A DNA stretch of 41,951 nucleotides from Marihabitans asiaticum (GTDB taxonomy: Bacteria; Actinomycetota; Actinomycetes; Actinomycetales; Dermatophilaceae). Location: assembly GCF_007828725.1 (NCBI RefSeq), contig NZ_VIUW01000006.1, forward strand, positions 1 to 41,951, read 5' to 3'. Within the stretch, counting starts at the first letter, position 1; the number at the start of each line of letters is the position of its first letter. Position numbers and translations under genes: made by a program. The notes below the pieces were generated by a model, which saw only the letters and a list, made by a program, of their open reading frames with translations, did not search any database and was not told the DNA's origin. Below, in pieces: positions 31,113 to 40,590 of this stretch.

Positions 31113-31742
31113 TTAGTCGGGTCGCTGGATCGGGTACACCTCGACCGGTCCCGTGAGCCCGTCACGGATAACGCGGTAGGCCCCGTAGCGCAGGTGATCC
31201 ACACGAGTGCCGTCTGGCAGTTCAGTGATCGTGCGCTCCTCAAGCACATCGATGACCTTGACACCCTCGACCCCCTCGACCCTGCCCGCGGGCGGCTCTG
31301 CGGGGCGCACCGGGTCTTCGTCGCCCCGCTGTCGAAAGTGCTCACGGGCGCGCTCTGCGGCGCGCACCATGAGCGGCACGCTCGCGCCAGCAATGGCGTT
31401 CTCTACCGGGAGGTCAAGGAGGTCCAGCGGCAGCCCAACCGCAACCCCGGCCAGGACCTCGAGGACAGTTCGGTTGCCAAGCAGGTGAAGCCGGAACGGC
31501 GACCCGTAGTCGATGGCCTCCACCCGCAGGTTCATGTCGTCTAGACGAGGGTTCCATCGCGGTCTGCGGGCGAAGGCGGTGGCGGTCACGACGTCAGCGC
31601 CACTGAGGGCGGCGATCGCGTCGTAGAGCCTCGTGACCTCGTTGATGATGCGCGCAGCCTCGTCCGCGTAGATCTGCTTGGGGGCATCGGGGAAACCCAG
31701 CCCCAAGGTCCCCCACTCGCCACGACTGACGATCTCGCCCAC
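31113..31742 (-). CDS. Uncharacterised protein, last gene of the transfer operon
   Basis: A 209-residue protein starting at GTG 31742 after AAGGAGAG. The N-terminal half is alpha/beta, and the C-terminal half has short strands (I-T-E-L-P-D-G-T-R-V-D-H-L-R-Y-G-A-Y-R-V). No signal peptide or catalytic motif is seen and I do not recognise the family. It ends 12 bp from the end of the convergent relaxase gene. Operon membership suggests a transfer function. Confidence 0.6.
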   Translation of the reverse strand: MGEIVSRGEWGTLGLGFPDAPKQIYADEAARIINEVTRLYDAIAALSGADVVTATAFARRPRWNPRLDDMNLRVEAIDYGSPFRLHLLGNRTVLEVLAGVAVGLPLDLLDLPVENAIAGASVPLMVRAAERAREHFRQRGDEDPVRPAEPPAGRVEGVEGVKVIDVLEERTITELPDGTRVDHLRYGAYRVIRDGLTGPVEVYPIQRPD

Positions 31743-31756
31743 GGCTCTCCTTCGTC

Positions 31757-32500
31757 CTATCCCGCTGCGGGTGGTGTCGGCTGCGCCATTATCCAGCCAG
31801 CTGACACGGCTAGCCACCCGGGAGCGGTCAGAAGCATCAGCGCTGCGGCCGCGAAGTCGGTCTCTCCAGACGGGATGGTCGCGGTCCTCGCCACGAGCAA
31901 CATCGCCAAGCCGACGAGGACGAGCCCGAGCATCATCGCCAGAACGCCGCGTCGTGGGGTCGCCCGCTCCTCGAGGAAGCGCAGCTGCGCCCACCCGCGA
32001 CCCGCACAGCGCATAATGCGCGCGCGCTGGGCCAAGGTCAGCACCACCGTGCCGACGAGAACGCAGGACGTGACGGCCATGAGGAACCCCGGCTCGAGGT
32101 CCCCGCCGAACACGACGTGCAAGAACATCGCCCCGATCGAGAACGCGAACAGACCGACGAAAGCCCCGGCCGCGACGGCGGCCGGGGGCAGGAGAGTGGG
32201 CCGGTCCGGTGCACCGAGGTGTCGATCGCGTTGACGGGCGTGATGCTGCTCGAGGCGGTCGCCGACCAGCGCGGCAGACCAGGCCGCGAGCGTGCCGACA
32301 AGCGACCACAGCACTGCGGAGCGCAGGCCCGCGGCGGTAGCGAGCATCGCCGGAATGTTCGCCGCGGTTCCTGCCCACCCCAGCGCCGCGAGCCGTCCTG
32401 CGGTGGACACATCGGCAGCCCGGCGACGCCACCACCTGCCCGTGACTGCAACAATGCCCGCGGTCAGTGCCGCAGCCGCCAGGAGGAGCCCGGCACTCAT
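31757..32500 (-). CDS. Multi-pass membrane protein of the transfer operon
   Basis: A 247-residue protein; ATG 32500 overlaps the previous stop (ATGA). About six hydrophobic segments (near 2-20, 38-56, 62-80, 107-130, 138-158 and 187-205, with a further stretch to 240) alternate with Arg-rich loops. No motif ties it to a known VirB subunit. As a late gene of the operon it may help mating-channel assembly or entry exclusion; both are guesses. Confidence 0.65.
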   Translation of the reverse strand: MSAGLLLAAAALTAGIVAVTGRWWRRRAADVSTAGRLAALGWAGTAANIPAMLATAAGLRSAVLWSLVGTLAAWSAALVGDRLEQHHARQRDRHLGAPDRPTLLPPAAVAAGAFVGLFAFSIGAMFLHVVFGGDLEPGFLMAVTSCVLVGTVVLTLAQRARIMRCAGRGWAQLRFLEERATPRRGVLAMMLGLVLVGLAMLLVARTATIPSGETDFAAAALMLLTAPGWLAVSAGWIMAQPTPPAAG

Positions 32501-33024
32501 CCCAGGTTCGGGAGCAGGTCCCGGTCGGTCAGGATCGACTTCGCCGCGGGCTCGTGCCCATTGCGGCAGATTCGCACGGCGTAGATCGCGGGCAGCCGAT
32601 GGACTAAGGGCGCGAGATAGCGGTCGTGCCAGAAGGCCAGCGCGTCATCCTCACCTTCCGTGGCGCGTGTGGCGGCATCTCGCCACGCTGAGTGCAGCGC
32701 CGCGAGTTCCTCGACGACCCCCGGGTGCGCGGGCCAGCACGAGGTCAGACGCACCTCATCGCGCAGCTCGTAGGTGTGGATCAACCAGTCGACCCACTCG
32801 GCCAGGGCGTGCCAGTCCTCGGTGGTCGCCCGATCACCCCACGACACTGGCTCCGCCGGCGGAGCGGCGGATGAGGCCTCCCCTCCCCCAGACAGGGCTC
32901 GCTCGACCATCTCGAACGCCTCGGCGTTGGCCTCGCGTTCTTCCTTGAACGTTGTGACGAGCTCATCGAGCAGCCGCTCGAGCCGCTGGATTCGCCTGGC
33001 CGTACTCACCTGGTCTTCGCTCAC
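32497..33024 (-). CDS. Uncharacterised cytoplasmic protein of the transfer operon
   Basis: A 175-residue protein. GTG 33024 overlaps the coupling-protein stop (GTGA). A coiled N-terminus (A-R-R-I-Q-R-L-E-R-L-L-D-E-L-V) and a Ser/Ala/Pro linker precede a helical domain with many Trp residues (W-H-A-L-A-E-W-V-D-W-L-I-H-T-Y). This Trp-rich four-helix block resembles a recurring domain of plasmid proteins near VirD4 genes, from memory. It may be an adaptor for the coupling protein. Confidence 0.6.
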   Translation of the reverse strand: MSEDQVSTARRIQRLERLLDELVTTFKEEREANAEAFEMVERALSGGGEASSAAPPAEPVSWGDRATTEDWHALAEWVDWLIHTYELRDEVRLTSCWPAHPGVVEELAALHSAWRDAATRATEGEDDALAFWHDRYLAPLVHRLPAIYAVRICRNGHEPAAKSILTDRDLLPNLG

Positions 33025-34838
33025 GCGCTGACCTCCGCGCCGGCGGCCGCCCGCGCACGCTCTGCGCGGGCGGTGGCTTCCTCCTTCGCGGCCGCGCTCA
33101 GCGCCGTGCCGTCGCTCCGCTCCCACCACGGGATGGTGTGCACCAAGAACGGGGCGACGTTCCGGTAGACCACCAGGGCAGTCCCGTCGGGCATGCGGCG
33201 CACCTCATCGGCGCGCATCACTGGCCGCACCTGCGTCGAGAGACCGACGCTGCGGCCCTGCCCCTTGCTGATGTCGAGGTTGGTGGTCCGTTCGACCACC
33301 TCGACCTCGCCGGTCAGCTTGCTGAACCGGTCGAGCGTGGTGCCGGACTTCACCCCTGGGAGGACCAGCTCGACCCCCATCGAGTTCAGTAGCTTCATGC
33401 CGTCGTCCTCGCCCCACCGTGAGGTCGCCTGCCGGTCATCCTGGAAGGCCAGGATCATCTGCACACCCATCTTGCGGACCTCGGTCGCCATCGCCGGAAG
33501 GCGCGGGATCGGTGCGACGTTCGCGATCTCATCGCCGGCGACCCGCAGCGGAGGCTCCAGCCGCTGACCCGGCGTCGAGGCGACAACCCTCTTCACCGCA
33601 TCCATGACCTCTTGGAACAGCATCGAGCACAGCGGCCCCACGTCGGACGGCGCGTTGTCGTCGGAGACCAGCACCAGGGTGTCCGTTGACTGGACGAATG
33701 CGATCGGGTCGAAGGTGTCGGTGATTCGTGACGAATCACCGCTCATCGACGGGTCGACCCAGCGCAGGACCGACCGCCGCAGCAGCGGTTTGATGTGCCG
33801 CTGCAAGGTGGTCCGGGTCGAGGCGACCGTGTCGTCAGCGCCCGTGGCCACCCCCTTCAGCGCCAGCGACCACATCGTCTCGGCGCTGGGATCCTCGGAC
33901 CCCTCGATGATCTTGCGAGGCGTCTCCACGCCGTCGCTCATCTCCAGGGCCCACCGCAGCACGTCGCGGATCGTGCGCCCGTCCAGCGCCGCCGCGTGCA
34001 GCATCGTCTCCATCGCCGTCGTCGCGGTGTCAGCGAAGAACTGCTCGTTGCCGCCGCGCACCGTCGCGGAGTGCACGCCAGCGCAGAACGCGGCACCCCG
34101 AGCACTAGCCCGGTCGCCGTCCTTGCAGCCCTCAACCGGGTCCCACACCATCGGCTCCGGCCAGTGGGCGCGGCCCAGCGGGTCAAACACCCAAACTCGG
34201 CCCATGGCCCTGCGCGGCTCCGCGATCGCGTCCAGGATCGTGGCCTCGTTCGTCGTGACAATGAGCGCGCCAGGAGCGGTCTGCGCGGCCGGGATCATGA
34301 TGTCCCGCGACTTACCCGCACCGGTAGGGGCAACGACGCTGATGTGGTCGTCCCAGTTCACCACGATCGGATCCTTCGTGCCCTCCGCCGTGCCGAGCAG
34401 GAACCCCAGATCGTTGACCGCCGCGCGGCCCCCCTTGGGCAGGCTCGGGCGAAGGGGGGCGCCTCCGCTGGTGGCTCGCTCCTGCGCGGCGGCGACCCCG
34501 AACTTGTCCTTGATGACCTTGCGGTCCGCCAACCCCTTCCCGCGTCGCTTGCGGGTGACTGATCCCTTGAACCAGGCCCCGGCGAACAGCAGCAGCGTGG
34601 CCAGGACCAGGAGGGCGCCGAAGGTCATGAACGTAGAAGTGCCCGGGGCCGACCCGGAGAAGGCGACCTCGACGCTGCCGTTCAGATCGCCCCACCGGGT
34701 CCCGGTCGTCAGCACCACTGCGGCGTGCCACGCCCCGAGCAGTGTGCCCAGCAGCAGGATCATCTGCGCCACGGCCCAGTCCCGCGCCGAGAGGATCGGG
34801 ACTGACTGGTCCTGGCGCCCGTGCCACTCCTGGCTCAT
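33021..34838 (-). CDS. VirD4/TraG-type coupling protein
   Basis: A 605-residue hexameric ATPase of the conjugation system that links the relaxosome to the secretion channel. Two N-terminal transmembrane segments (about 24-45 and 69-90) are followed by the ATPase domain: Walker A A-P-T-G-A-G-K-S (170-177), and R-V-A-G-D-E-I-A-N as Walker B near 435. A copy of the dispersed palindrome encodes S-G-D-S-S-R-I-T near residue 367. Start and stop overlap neighbours by 4 bp. Such proteins without FtsK features mark a type IV secretion route with single-stranded DNA. Confidence 0.92.
   Translation of the reverse strand: MSQEWHGRQDQSVPILSARDWAVAQMILLLGTLLGAWHAAVVLTTGTRWGDLNGSVEVAFSGSAPGTSTFMTFGALLVLATLLLFAGAWFKGSVTRKRRGKGLADRKVIKDKFGVAAAQERATSGGAPLRPSLPKGGRAAVNDLGFLLGTAEGTKDPIVVNWDDHISVVAPTGAGKSRDIMIPAAQTAPGALIVTTNEATILDAIAEPRRAMGRVWVFDPLGRAHWPEPMVWDPVEGCKDGDRASARGAAFCAGVHSATVRGGNEQFFADTATTAMETMLHAAALDGRTIRDVLRWALEMSDGVETPRKIIEGSEDPSAETMWSLALKGVATGADDTVASTRTTLQRHIKPLLRRSVLRWVDPSMSGDSSRITDTFDPIAFVQSTDTLVLVSDDNAPSDVGPLCSMLFQEVMDAVKRVVASTPGQRLEPPLRVAGDEIANVAPIPRLPAMATEVRKMGVQMILAFQDDRQATSRWGEDDGMKLLNSMGVELVLPGVKSGTTLDRFSKLTGEVEVVERTTNLDISKGQGRSVGLSTQVRPVMRADEVRRMPDGTALVVYRNVAPFLVHTIPWWERSDGTALSAAAKEEATARAERARAAAGAEVSA
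33721..33739. promoter_or_regulatory. Dispersed palindrome, copy 9 (inside the virD4-like gene)
   Basis: A perfect 19-bp copy with central G on this strand, the only copy in the opposite orientation of its asymmetric centre. It is read on the minus strand as G-D-S-S-R-I-T. Confidence 0.72.
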
Positions 34839-36355
34839 GCCGCCCTCCCCTTGTTGATGAGCATCGCGCTGTCGGTCTCGGTGAGCTGCTCCTCCAGCGG
34901 AGAGCGCACGTGATCGACGTGGATCTCCGCGCGACGTCCGATCTTGAGCAGGTGATGTCCCTGTTCCAGGTGCTCCAGTGCCGCGGACGAGCCTGCGTCG
35001 AGGCCGTACATACTCACCACCGCATCGATGTCCTCGGCACGGTCCTGCCGGAAGATGTGGACCGTCTGGGGCTCGCGCAGGAGCGAGCGGGCGTCAGAGT
35101 CCTGCCCAACCTGGGCGACGTGGTGCAACGCCACGATGTTGCTCAGCCCCAGCCCTCGGGCCAGCATCTGGTTGGCGTTCATCTGCCGCGCCACCCCTCC
35201 GGAGACCAGCGCCCACCCCTCCTCGGAGACGAAGTTGGTGCCCTTGCCCCGGTCTCCGCGCAGGCGACCCAGGACCAGGGCGTGCGCGACAACCTGGACC
35301 AGGGCGTTGGCCGGGCCGTCCTCCGGCAGCTGCGAGATATCGAAGGTAGTCAGTTTCTCGTTGAGCTGAACATGCCCGGACGTCGGACCGTCGAAGAGGC
35401 CGCCGAGCTCGTCGCTCATCAGCCCCTCGAAGAGGAAGGAGACCTCTAGTCCGGCCTGATGCATCCGCTCGGCCGCCTGCGGTGAGTACCTCCCGTGCGG
35501 GTCGTGCACCGTTCCGAGTTCGCGGGCCAGGTCCTCGATGAGCGGGGCGCGGCCGCTCTGCTCGGAGGAGCGCAGGACCGCCACGTGCGCGTCCCTTAGG
35601 GCCTTCATCTGCCAGGTGCCCAATGAGTCCAGACCGGCCGCGCGCTCGGCCATCGCGCGGAGAAGACCGAACTGACCGGGACGACCCAACACATCGCAGA
35701 TGAGCGGATCGAGGGGATTGATGATGGTCCCGCCCCCGCCGAGCCGGAACCGGAACGGTTCGTTGCCGAGCTGACGGGTCAGCTCGGCGTACTCCCCTTC
35801 GCCCTCACGGTCTTTCTTGTCCATGACCACCGCGCGACGTCCGCGCAGGATGATCGGACGCAGCACGTACACGGTCTTGATCAGGGAAGACTTCCCGGAA
35901 CCGATCACGCCAAGCACGCACACCGACGGCGAGGTGATCACCTTGCGCCGATATGCGGTGAAGGGGTCGTGCGCGACAGCAGAGTTGCTCAGCACGTCCC
36001 GGCCGATGACCACCCCCTCATCATCGGTGGGTGCCGCGATCAGCGCCGGGTTGAGGATCTCTGCCTGCCGGGTCGTCGACGGTGCGGCCACCGCCCGCTC
36101 GAAGTACCCTTCGCGGCGAGCCCTGCGCAGGTTCGGCCGAGCCTTCGCGCCCTTGGTGATGTATGCCGAACTCGGCTCGACCGGCGCCGTGACCGGGGCC
36201 GGGTTCGTCTGCTTCTTCCGCAGGAACCGGCGCGCGGGGCGTGGCTGCGCCCGCCGCATCTCCTGGGGTGTCTCGACCTCTGCCAGCGTCGTCTCGACCT
36301 GCTCCGGCGGCAAGATGGCGGTCCCACCCTGCAGGGTCCCGTGTCGCCCGGTCAT
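34835..36355 (-). CDS. VirB4-like conjugation ATPase
   Basis: A 506-residue protein. ATG 36355 overlaps the SCO6880 stop (ATGA), with GAGGAGG upstream. The N-terminal 110 residues are disordered and basic. The ATPase core follows: Walker A G-V-I-G-S-G-K-S-S (149-157), V-V-M-D-K-K-D-R-E-G as the switch strand, and V-S-E-E-G-W as Walker B. The order and lack of a large N-terminal domain suggest the VirB4 N-terminal functions are in the preceding SCO6880 protein, as is common in actinobacteria. It should energise pilus or channel assembly. Confidence 0.87.
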   Translation of the reverse strand: MTGRHGTLQGGTAILPPEQVETTLAEVETPQEMRRAQPRPARRFLRKKQTNPAPVTAPVEPSSAYITKGAKARPNLRRARREGYFERAVAAPSTTRQAEILNPALIAAPTDDEGVVIGRDVLSNSAVAHDPFTAYRRKVITSPSVCVLGVIGSGKSSLIKTVYVLRPIILRGRRAVVMDKKDREGEGEYAELTRQLGNEPFRFRLGGGGTIINPLDPLICDVLGRPGQFGLLRAMAERAAGLDSLGTWQMKALRDAHVAVLRSSEQSGRAPLIEDLARELGTVHDPHGRYSPQAAERMHQAGLEVSFLFEGLMSDELGGLFDGPTSGHVQLNEKLTTFDISQLPEDGPANALVQVVAHALVLGRLRGDRGKGTNFVSEEGWALVSGGVARQMNANQMLARGLGLSNIVALHHVAQVGQDSDARSLLREPQTVHIFRQDRAEDIDAVVSMYGLDAGSSAALEHLEQGHHLLKIGRRAEIHVDHVRSPLEEQLTETDSAMLINKGRAA

Positions 36356-37974
36356 GTCAGTGCCTCCTCGTTGCCCTTGCCCGCCAGGAGCGAACGGATC
36401 TTCGCGGACTTGCTCTGCTCGATCGGGCGCATGCCCCTGGCCACCGGCCAGCAGGTCGCCGCGGCACTGGACTGGTCTGGGTCCAGCCACGCGACCTCGT
36501 CGATGTCGAGGTCGGTGCCCAGGCACTCCTCGACGACGGCGCAGGCCTCGGCCAGGCCCTCGACGCTTCGAGCCGAGAGCGAGACGTGTATGGCGAACCC
36601 AGCGCCCTGCGCGCCGCTGCCCGGAGCGAGGTCGTTGCGGCGTGCTTCCGCTGAGCGCATCGCCACCTCCAGCTCCTCGTTGGTCAGCGCCCCCTTGCTC
36701 TGCTGGGAGTGCAGGTCCGCCAGGTCCGAGGCGAGATCAGCACGAGCCTGCTGCCGGGCCAGTCCCGCAGGAATCGGCTCGATCTCGATGGACAGGGTGC
36801 GGATGATGTCCTGGGGCAGCTGGGTCAGGAACGGCAACAGCCAAAGCGGCGTGCGTGGCCCCGTCCCGACGTTCTCGATCGGCACGCGCAGTGTGCGGTG
36901 CAGCCACTCCTCGGTTTCCCCGGTCGGGCCCAGGTCCCGCTGCCGCGTGTACGACCAGGCGTCCTCGCTCGCCAGCCACGGCCACATGATGTCTGCATCG
37001 GCCACCTGGTCGATGGGCCACGACGGCATCTGGAGGTGGCGCAGGAGAGCCGCCATCCGCGGCGCGGACAGGGGCTGCCCCGGCTCGAACCGGGCCGCAG
37101 AGAGGCTGCGGTACACCGCCTCGATCTCGCGGGCCAGCAAGGTGCGCCACCCGTCCTGCCCGGGACCGCGGCGACCAGCCGCCGCGAGGAACTGAGGTGT
37201 GACCGTCCACCGGACCACCACGAAGTGCCGCTGCATCATCCCGCCGCGGCCGACCTGGCGCACGACGTCGTCGTAGGACTCCAGGAGCGCGTCCGGGGTG
37301 TGCATATCGACGTTGTCGAGCACCCACTGCTCGTGACGGGCCGAGTCGACCGGAAGGATGCGCGTGAGCATCTGCGCGGATGAGACCAGCGAGCGGCTGC
37401 TCCCCCACGCAGCCAGCCAGCGGCCGAACCGCCCAGCGGCGGCGTTGATCGCACCGTCACCCTCCAGGCCCTGGATCTGCCCCCGGATGGGAAAGGTCAC
37501 CGTGAAGTACGCCTCCTGGCCCGTCGGGGTGTGCCAAAGAATCCCCGGCTTCCCGGGCGCCGCCTGCAACCAGTTCAGTCCATCAACACCGTCGGGCCAG
37601 TCGCGGTACTTGGTCCACTCGACTTGCAGCTTCTTCCGCGACCTGTTCGACGACGAGGACCACTGCTCCTCTAGCTCGGCAGGTCGACGCGACACCGGGA
37701 TGAACACCGCCCGTCCCGAGCGCACCCGTTCCCGCCACCGCCGGCGGGCCTTGAACCGGGACCACGGCGAGCCGAAGTGCGTTCCGGTCGTCGCGCCCCA
37801 CACGACCACCCCGGCGAGCCCGGCCACGATCAGCCCGGGCACCTGCCAGACGATCACCAAGACCAGCCCGACGACGAAGACCACCGACATCCCGATGGAG
37901 CGTGGGCGGTTCTGCCGGCCACCGAAGAACGAGCGGCCCTGGGACTCGCCGCCGATGAATCTCTCGACGATCAT
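36352..37974 (-). CDS. SCO6880-family conjugative transfer protein
   Basis: A 540-residue protein starting at ATG 37974, overlapping the VirB6-like stop (ATGA). Two N-terminal membrane segments (about 26-46 and 47-62, VirB3/PrgI-like) precede a large soluble domain with Y-D-D-V-V-R-Q-V-G-R-G-G and Q-R-H-F-V-V-V-R-W. I recall this architecture as the SCO6880 family, which pairs with VirB4-type ATPases and probably supplies their N-terminal part and membrane anchor. No P-loop is present, as expected. Functional assignment rests on family recall and gene order. Confidence 0.78.
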   Translation of the reverse strand: MIVERFIGGESQGRSFFGGRQNRPRSIGMSVVFVVGLVLVIVWQVPGLIVAGLAGVVVWGATTGTHFGSPWSRFKARRRWRERVRSGRAVFIPVSRRPAELEEQWSSSSNRSRKKLQVEWTKYRDWPDGVDGLNWLQAAPGKPGILWHTPTGQEAYFTVTFPIRGQIQGLEGDGAINAAAGRFGRWLAAWGSSRSLVSSAQMLTRILPVDSARHEQWVLDNVDMHTPDALLESYDDVVRQVGRGGMMQRHFVVVRWTVTPQFLAAAGRRGPGQDGWRTLLAREIEAVYRSLSAARFEPGQPLSAPRMAALLRHLQMPSWPIDQVADADIMWPWLASEDAWSYTRQRDLGPTGETEEWLHRTLRVPIENVGTGPRTPLWLLPFLTQLPQDIIRTLSIEIEPIPAGLARQQARADLASDLADLHSQQSKGALTNEELEVAMRSAEARRNDLAPGSGAQGAGFAIHVSLSARSVEGLAEACAVVEECLGTDLDIDEVAWLDPDQSSAAATCWPVARGMRPIEQSKSAKIRSLLAGKGNEEALT

Positions 37975-39515
37975 CGCCGCCGCCCTTCCTCTCGGTGGTG
38001 GTCCATCTGCCGCTCGGCGTGATCGCCGGCCTGCTGCGCCAACGCGCCAGCGTTCGAGGCCACCTGGCCCGCGGCACCCAGCATCGACTTCAGACCAGGA
38101 CCACCAGACGACCCGTCGAAGCCACCGCCGGACCCGTCCTGGACAGAACTCGAAGGGCCTCCGCCGCCAGCAGCGTTCAAGCCGCCATCACTCTGCTCAG
38201 AGGAGCCCTCAGCGCCGCTCGACCGGGAGCCAGATCCGGAGGACTGAAGCGAGGGCGAGCCGGACCCTCGCCCGCCGCCGTCCTGTCCCCCATCGCCACC
38301 CTGTTGTCCGGCGTCCTGGGCCTGCTCACGCACCTGCTGCGCGTGCCTGGCGAGGCCCTTGCCGCTCTCGTGCGCGGCCTTCGCGGCGATCAAGGCACCA
38401 CCCGTAGCAGCCCCTCCCGCAGCCGTTGCCACCGTCGAAGAGGAGCCCGTGGAAGCAGCCTGCCTGGCCGCGATCTGCGACGTCTGCGACGACGTCGGCG
38501 CCGACGGACCGGCACCGCCACGGCCCCCACCCGATCGCGCCTTGGGGACGTTCATGCGGGGCCCGGACGGTGCGCCATCGGTCGGGCCCACCGGAGCGAA
38601 ACTTGCCAAGGTCGTCGGCCCAAGCGTCGCCATCACAAGCATGATGATGACCACGACCAGCTGGACCAACATCTCCAGCGGCGGCAAGCCACCGCCGCTC
38701 GGGGTCTCGCTCAGGACCTCCATCGCCTGCGCGGTGATTCCCGAGAAGGCGAAGCCCAGCAGCAGGAAGATCAACGGCTGCGAGCAGAGAATCCCCGCCC
38801 AGACCATCACGACCTTGCGGCCCTTCTCGCGCTGACCAACCTTCGCCGCCCACATCAGCGACAACGGCAGCACAACACCGCTCATGTAGAGCGTGACAAG
38901 CATGATGACCAGCACGACCAGCACGAGCAGCAGCGCCAGCACCAGGCAGAAAAACACGAGCATCGCGACGAATGAACCGCCGAGGAACTTCGAGGGATCG
39001 TCACCGATGATCGCGTTGAAGTTCTGCACCAGTTCCTCGGTCGTGGATGCGATCCCCCAGTTGATCAGTGACGCGTTCAGCGACCCGATCAGCTTGACGA
39101 TGCTTGCTCCGGCGGCCGGACCGAACATCGACCCGACGAGGAACACCGGAGACCACCGGACGACCGAGTCCACCAGCTCCGCCCCCGACTCACCACGACG
39201 ACGGAACGTCGTGAGGTCGTAGAGCAGGATCAGCACCCACGCGATCACCGCGCCGGCGAACGAGATCCTGTAGGCGTTGATGAACCACTCCGCCGACAAG
39301 TCCGGCTCAGTCACCCGAGCCAACGCCGGGATCAGGTTCTCGGTCAACGCCTTCGCGGCCTCAGCCTCCTTCTGCGCAACGTAACCGAACGGATCCTTCC
39401 CGAACTCGATTACCGCACCAACCTTGTCGGCGGCATCACCGATCGCCTGCCCCGCTCTGCAGCTCGGCAGATGCTTCAAGGGACCAGCGCAGGGATCCAA
39501 CGTCGGGTTAGCCAT
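37971..39515 (-). CDS. VirB6/TrbL-like polytopic channel protein
   Basis: A 514-residue protein from ATG 39515 (GGAGG 6 bp upstream; a GTG two codons earlier is weaker). It has about six membrane segments between residues 80 and 310 (for example I-S-F-A-G-A-V-I-A-W-V-L-I-L-L near 85 and L-A-L-L-L-V-L-V-V-L-V-I near 205), followed by a long Gly/Ser/Gln-rich disordered tail. This layout matches VirB6/TrbL proteins of Gram-positive conjugation systems, the presumed inner-membrane channel. The low-complexity tail (about 330-514) varies quickly in such proteins. Confidence 0.8.
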   Translation of the reverse strand: MANPTLDPCAGPLKHLPSCRAGQAIGDAADKVGAVIEFGKDPFGYVAQKEAEAAKALTENLIPALARVTEPDLSAEWFINAYRISFAGAVIAWVLILLYDLTTFRRRGESGAELVDSVVRWSPVFLVGSMFGPAAGASIVKLIGSLNASLINWGIASTTEELVQNFNAIIGDDPSKFLGGSFVAMLVFFCLVLALLLVLVVLVIMLVTLYMSGVVLPLSLMWAAKVGQREKGRKVVMVWAGILCSQPLIFLLLGFAFSGITAQAMEVLSETPSGGGLPPLEMLVQLVVVIIMLVMATLGPTTLASFAPVGPTDGAPSGPRMNVPKARSGGGRGGAGPSAPTSSQTSQIAARQAASTGSSSTVATAAGGAATGGALIAAKAAHESGKGLARHAQQVREQAQDAGQQGGDGGQDGGGRGSGSPSLQSSGSGSRSSGAEGSSEQSDGGLNAAGGGGPSSSVQDGSGGGFDGSSGGPGLKSMLGAAGQVASNAGALAQQAGDHAERQMDHHREEGRRR

Positions 39516-40207
39516 CAGCACCCTCCCTTGAATGGGTGGCCTTCAGCGCGTACAGCTTCCATGTCACCTTCAGGCATGGAATCGACGTCTGCCACCTGCC
39601 ACTTCCCATCAGAAGCCCGCATTCGGATCTGCCCCCACACGATCGCTGTACTTTCCTCATCGCCCTGCTGTGCGTAGCCGGTTGCGACCAGCTCGACCGT
39701 TGCCGACTCCTTGTCGGACTGCGTGACGGCGTACCGGCCGTCTGACATGTCGGCCCATCCGGTACCTGCCTCGGTCTCTGCGTCGCGCGTCAGCAGTTCT
39801 TCGCCCGCGTCTTCGGTGAAGACCCTCTCGGCGACGTCCTCGTAGTCCGTCCCCTGCGGGTATTGGCCCCGCCACCGGAAGAATGTGGCGGCCATCGCCG
39901 CCGCGCCGCGTGGATCGAGCGCTGCCTCTTCCTGCGCGCGAAGAACGGCCTTGGACGGGTTTATCCCGCCGAGGCACCCGTCTGCGCCGGCAGCGCTGGC
40001 CTCGTTCGTGGTCTGACCGGCCGTGGTGGGCGCAGTCGGCTCCTCCGGTGCCGTGGTGGTTGTGGGTGATCCCCCTTCGCGGCCGGTCATGCGGCTGGTG
40101 ACGAGCACCGTGGCGAAGACCACCACGACGAGGAGGAGGGCGACCCCCAGGATCAGGCGTCGCCGCGACCGGGGAGGGGAGGCATTCAGCCCGGACTGCT
40201 CAGACAT
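39515..40207 (-). CDS. VirB8/TcpC-like bitopic transfer protein
   Basis: A 230-residue protein with GAAGGAAG before ATG 40207. One membrane segment (about 18-38), a Thr/Pro-rich linker and an external alpha+beta domain (about 85-230) of the NTF2-like kind seen in VirB8 and TcpC. The lipoprotein at 1.8-2.3 kb has a similar layout. The stop overlaps the next start by one base (TGATG). It probably links membrane channel and wall-spanning parts. Confidence 0.66.
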   Translation of the reverse strand: MSEQSGLNASPPRSRRRLILGVALLLVVVVFATVLVTSRMTGREGGSPTTTTAPEEPTAPTTAGQTTNEASAAGADGCLGGINPSKAVLRAQEEAALDPRGAAAMAATFFRWRGQYPQGTDYEDVAERVFTEDAGEELLTRDAETEAGTGWADMSDGRYAVTQSDKESATVELVATGYAQQGDEESTAIVWGQIRMRASDGKWQVADVDSMPEGDMEAVRAEGHPFKGGC

Positions 40208-40259
40208 GACTTCCTTCTCATTTCGTCGTGTCCGCCATGGGCGGGGCGGGAGGTGGAGC

Positions 40260-40586
40260 TCAGCTGACGAGGGCGAGGATCGCGGTGACGATCACGCCGA
40301 GTGCGGCGACTCCGGCTAGGGCACCGCCCGCCCACGCGGCCTCGGCACGGTGCTCTGCGAGTTGCTGGGGGTGGCCGCCCTTGCTGTTGGACATTGCGGC
40401 GATCGCCACGGCCAGGCGCGCGATCGTGTAGATCAGCGCCAGCGCCCAAAGGGCAGCGAAGAGCTTCTTCCAGAAGGAGTTGAACTCAGCGCCGAAGACG
40501 CTGAAGTCCGGGACGATCCCGGCGATCGGGTTGTCGATCGCCGGGACCATCGCGGGGATCGTCAGGAGGGACTCGATGAGGTACAT
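40260..40586 (-). CDS. Small two-span membrane protein, pilin-like (VirB2/TrbC-like)
   Basis: A 108-residue protein with two hydrophobic helices (about 38-66 and 84-106) separated by a polar loop (S-N-S-K-G-G-H-P-Q-Q), the general shape of VirB2/TrbC pilins. Position at the head of the secretion operon fits. No cleavable signal peptide is obvious, and the protein could instead be another small channel subunit. Confidence 0.58.
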   Translation of the reverse strand: MYLIESLLTIPAMVPAIDNPIAGIVPDFSVFGAEFNSFWKKLFAALWALALIYTIARLAVAIAAMSNSKGGHPQQLAEHRAEAAWAGGALAGVAALGVIVTAILALVS

Positions 40587-40590
40587 GGGT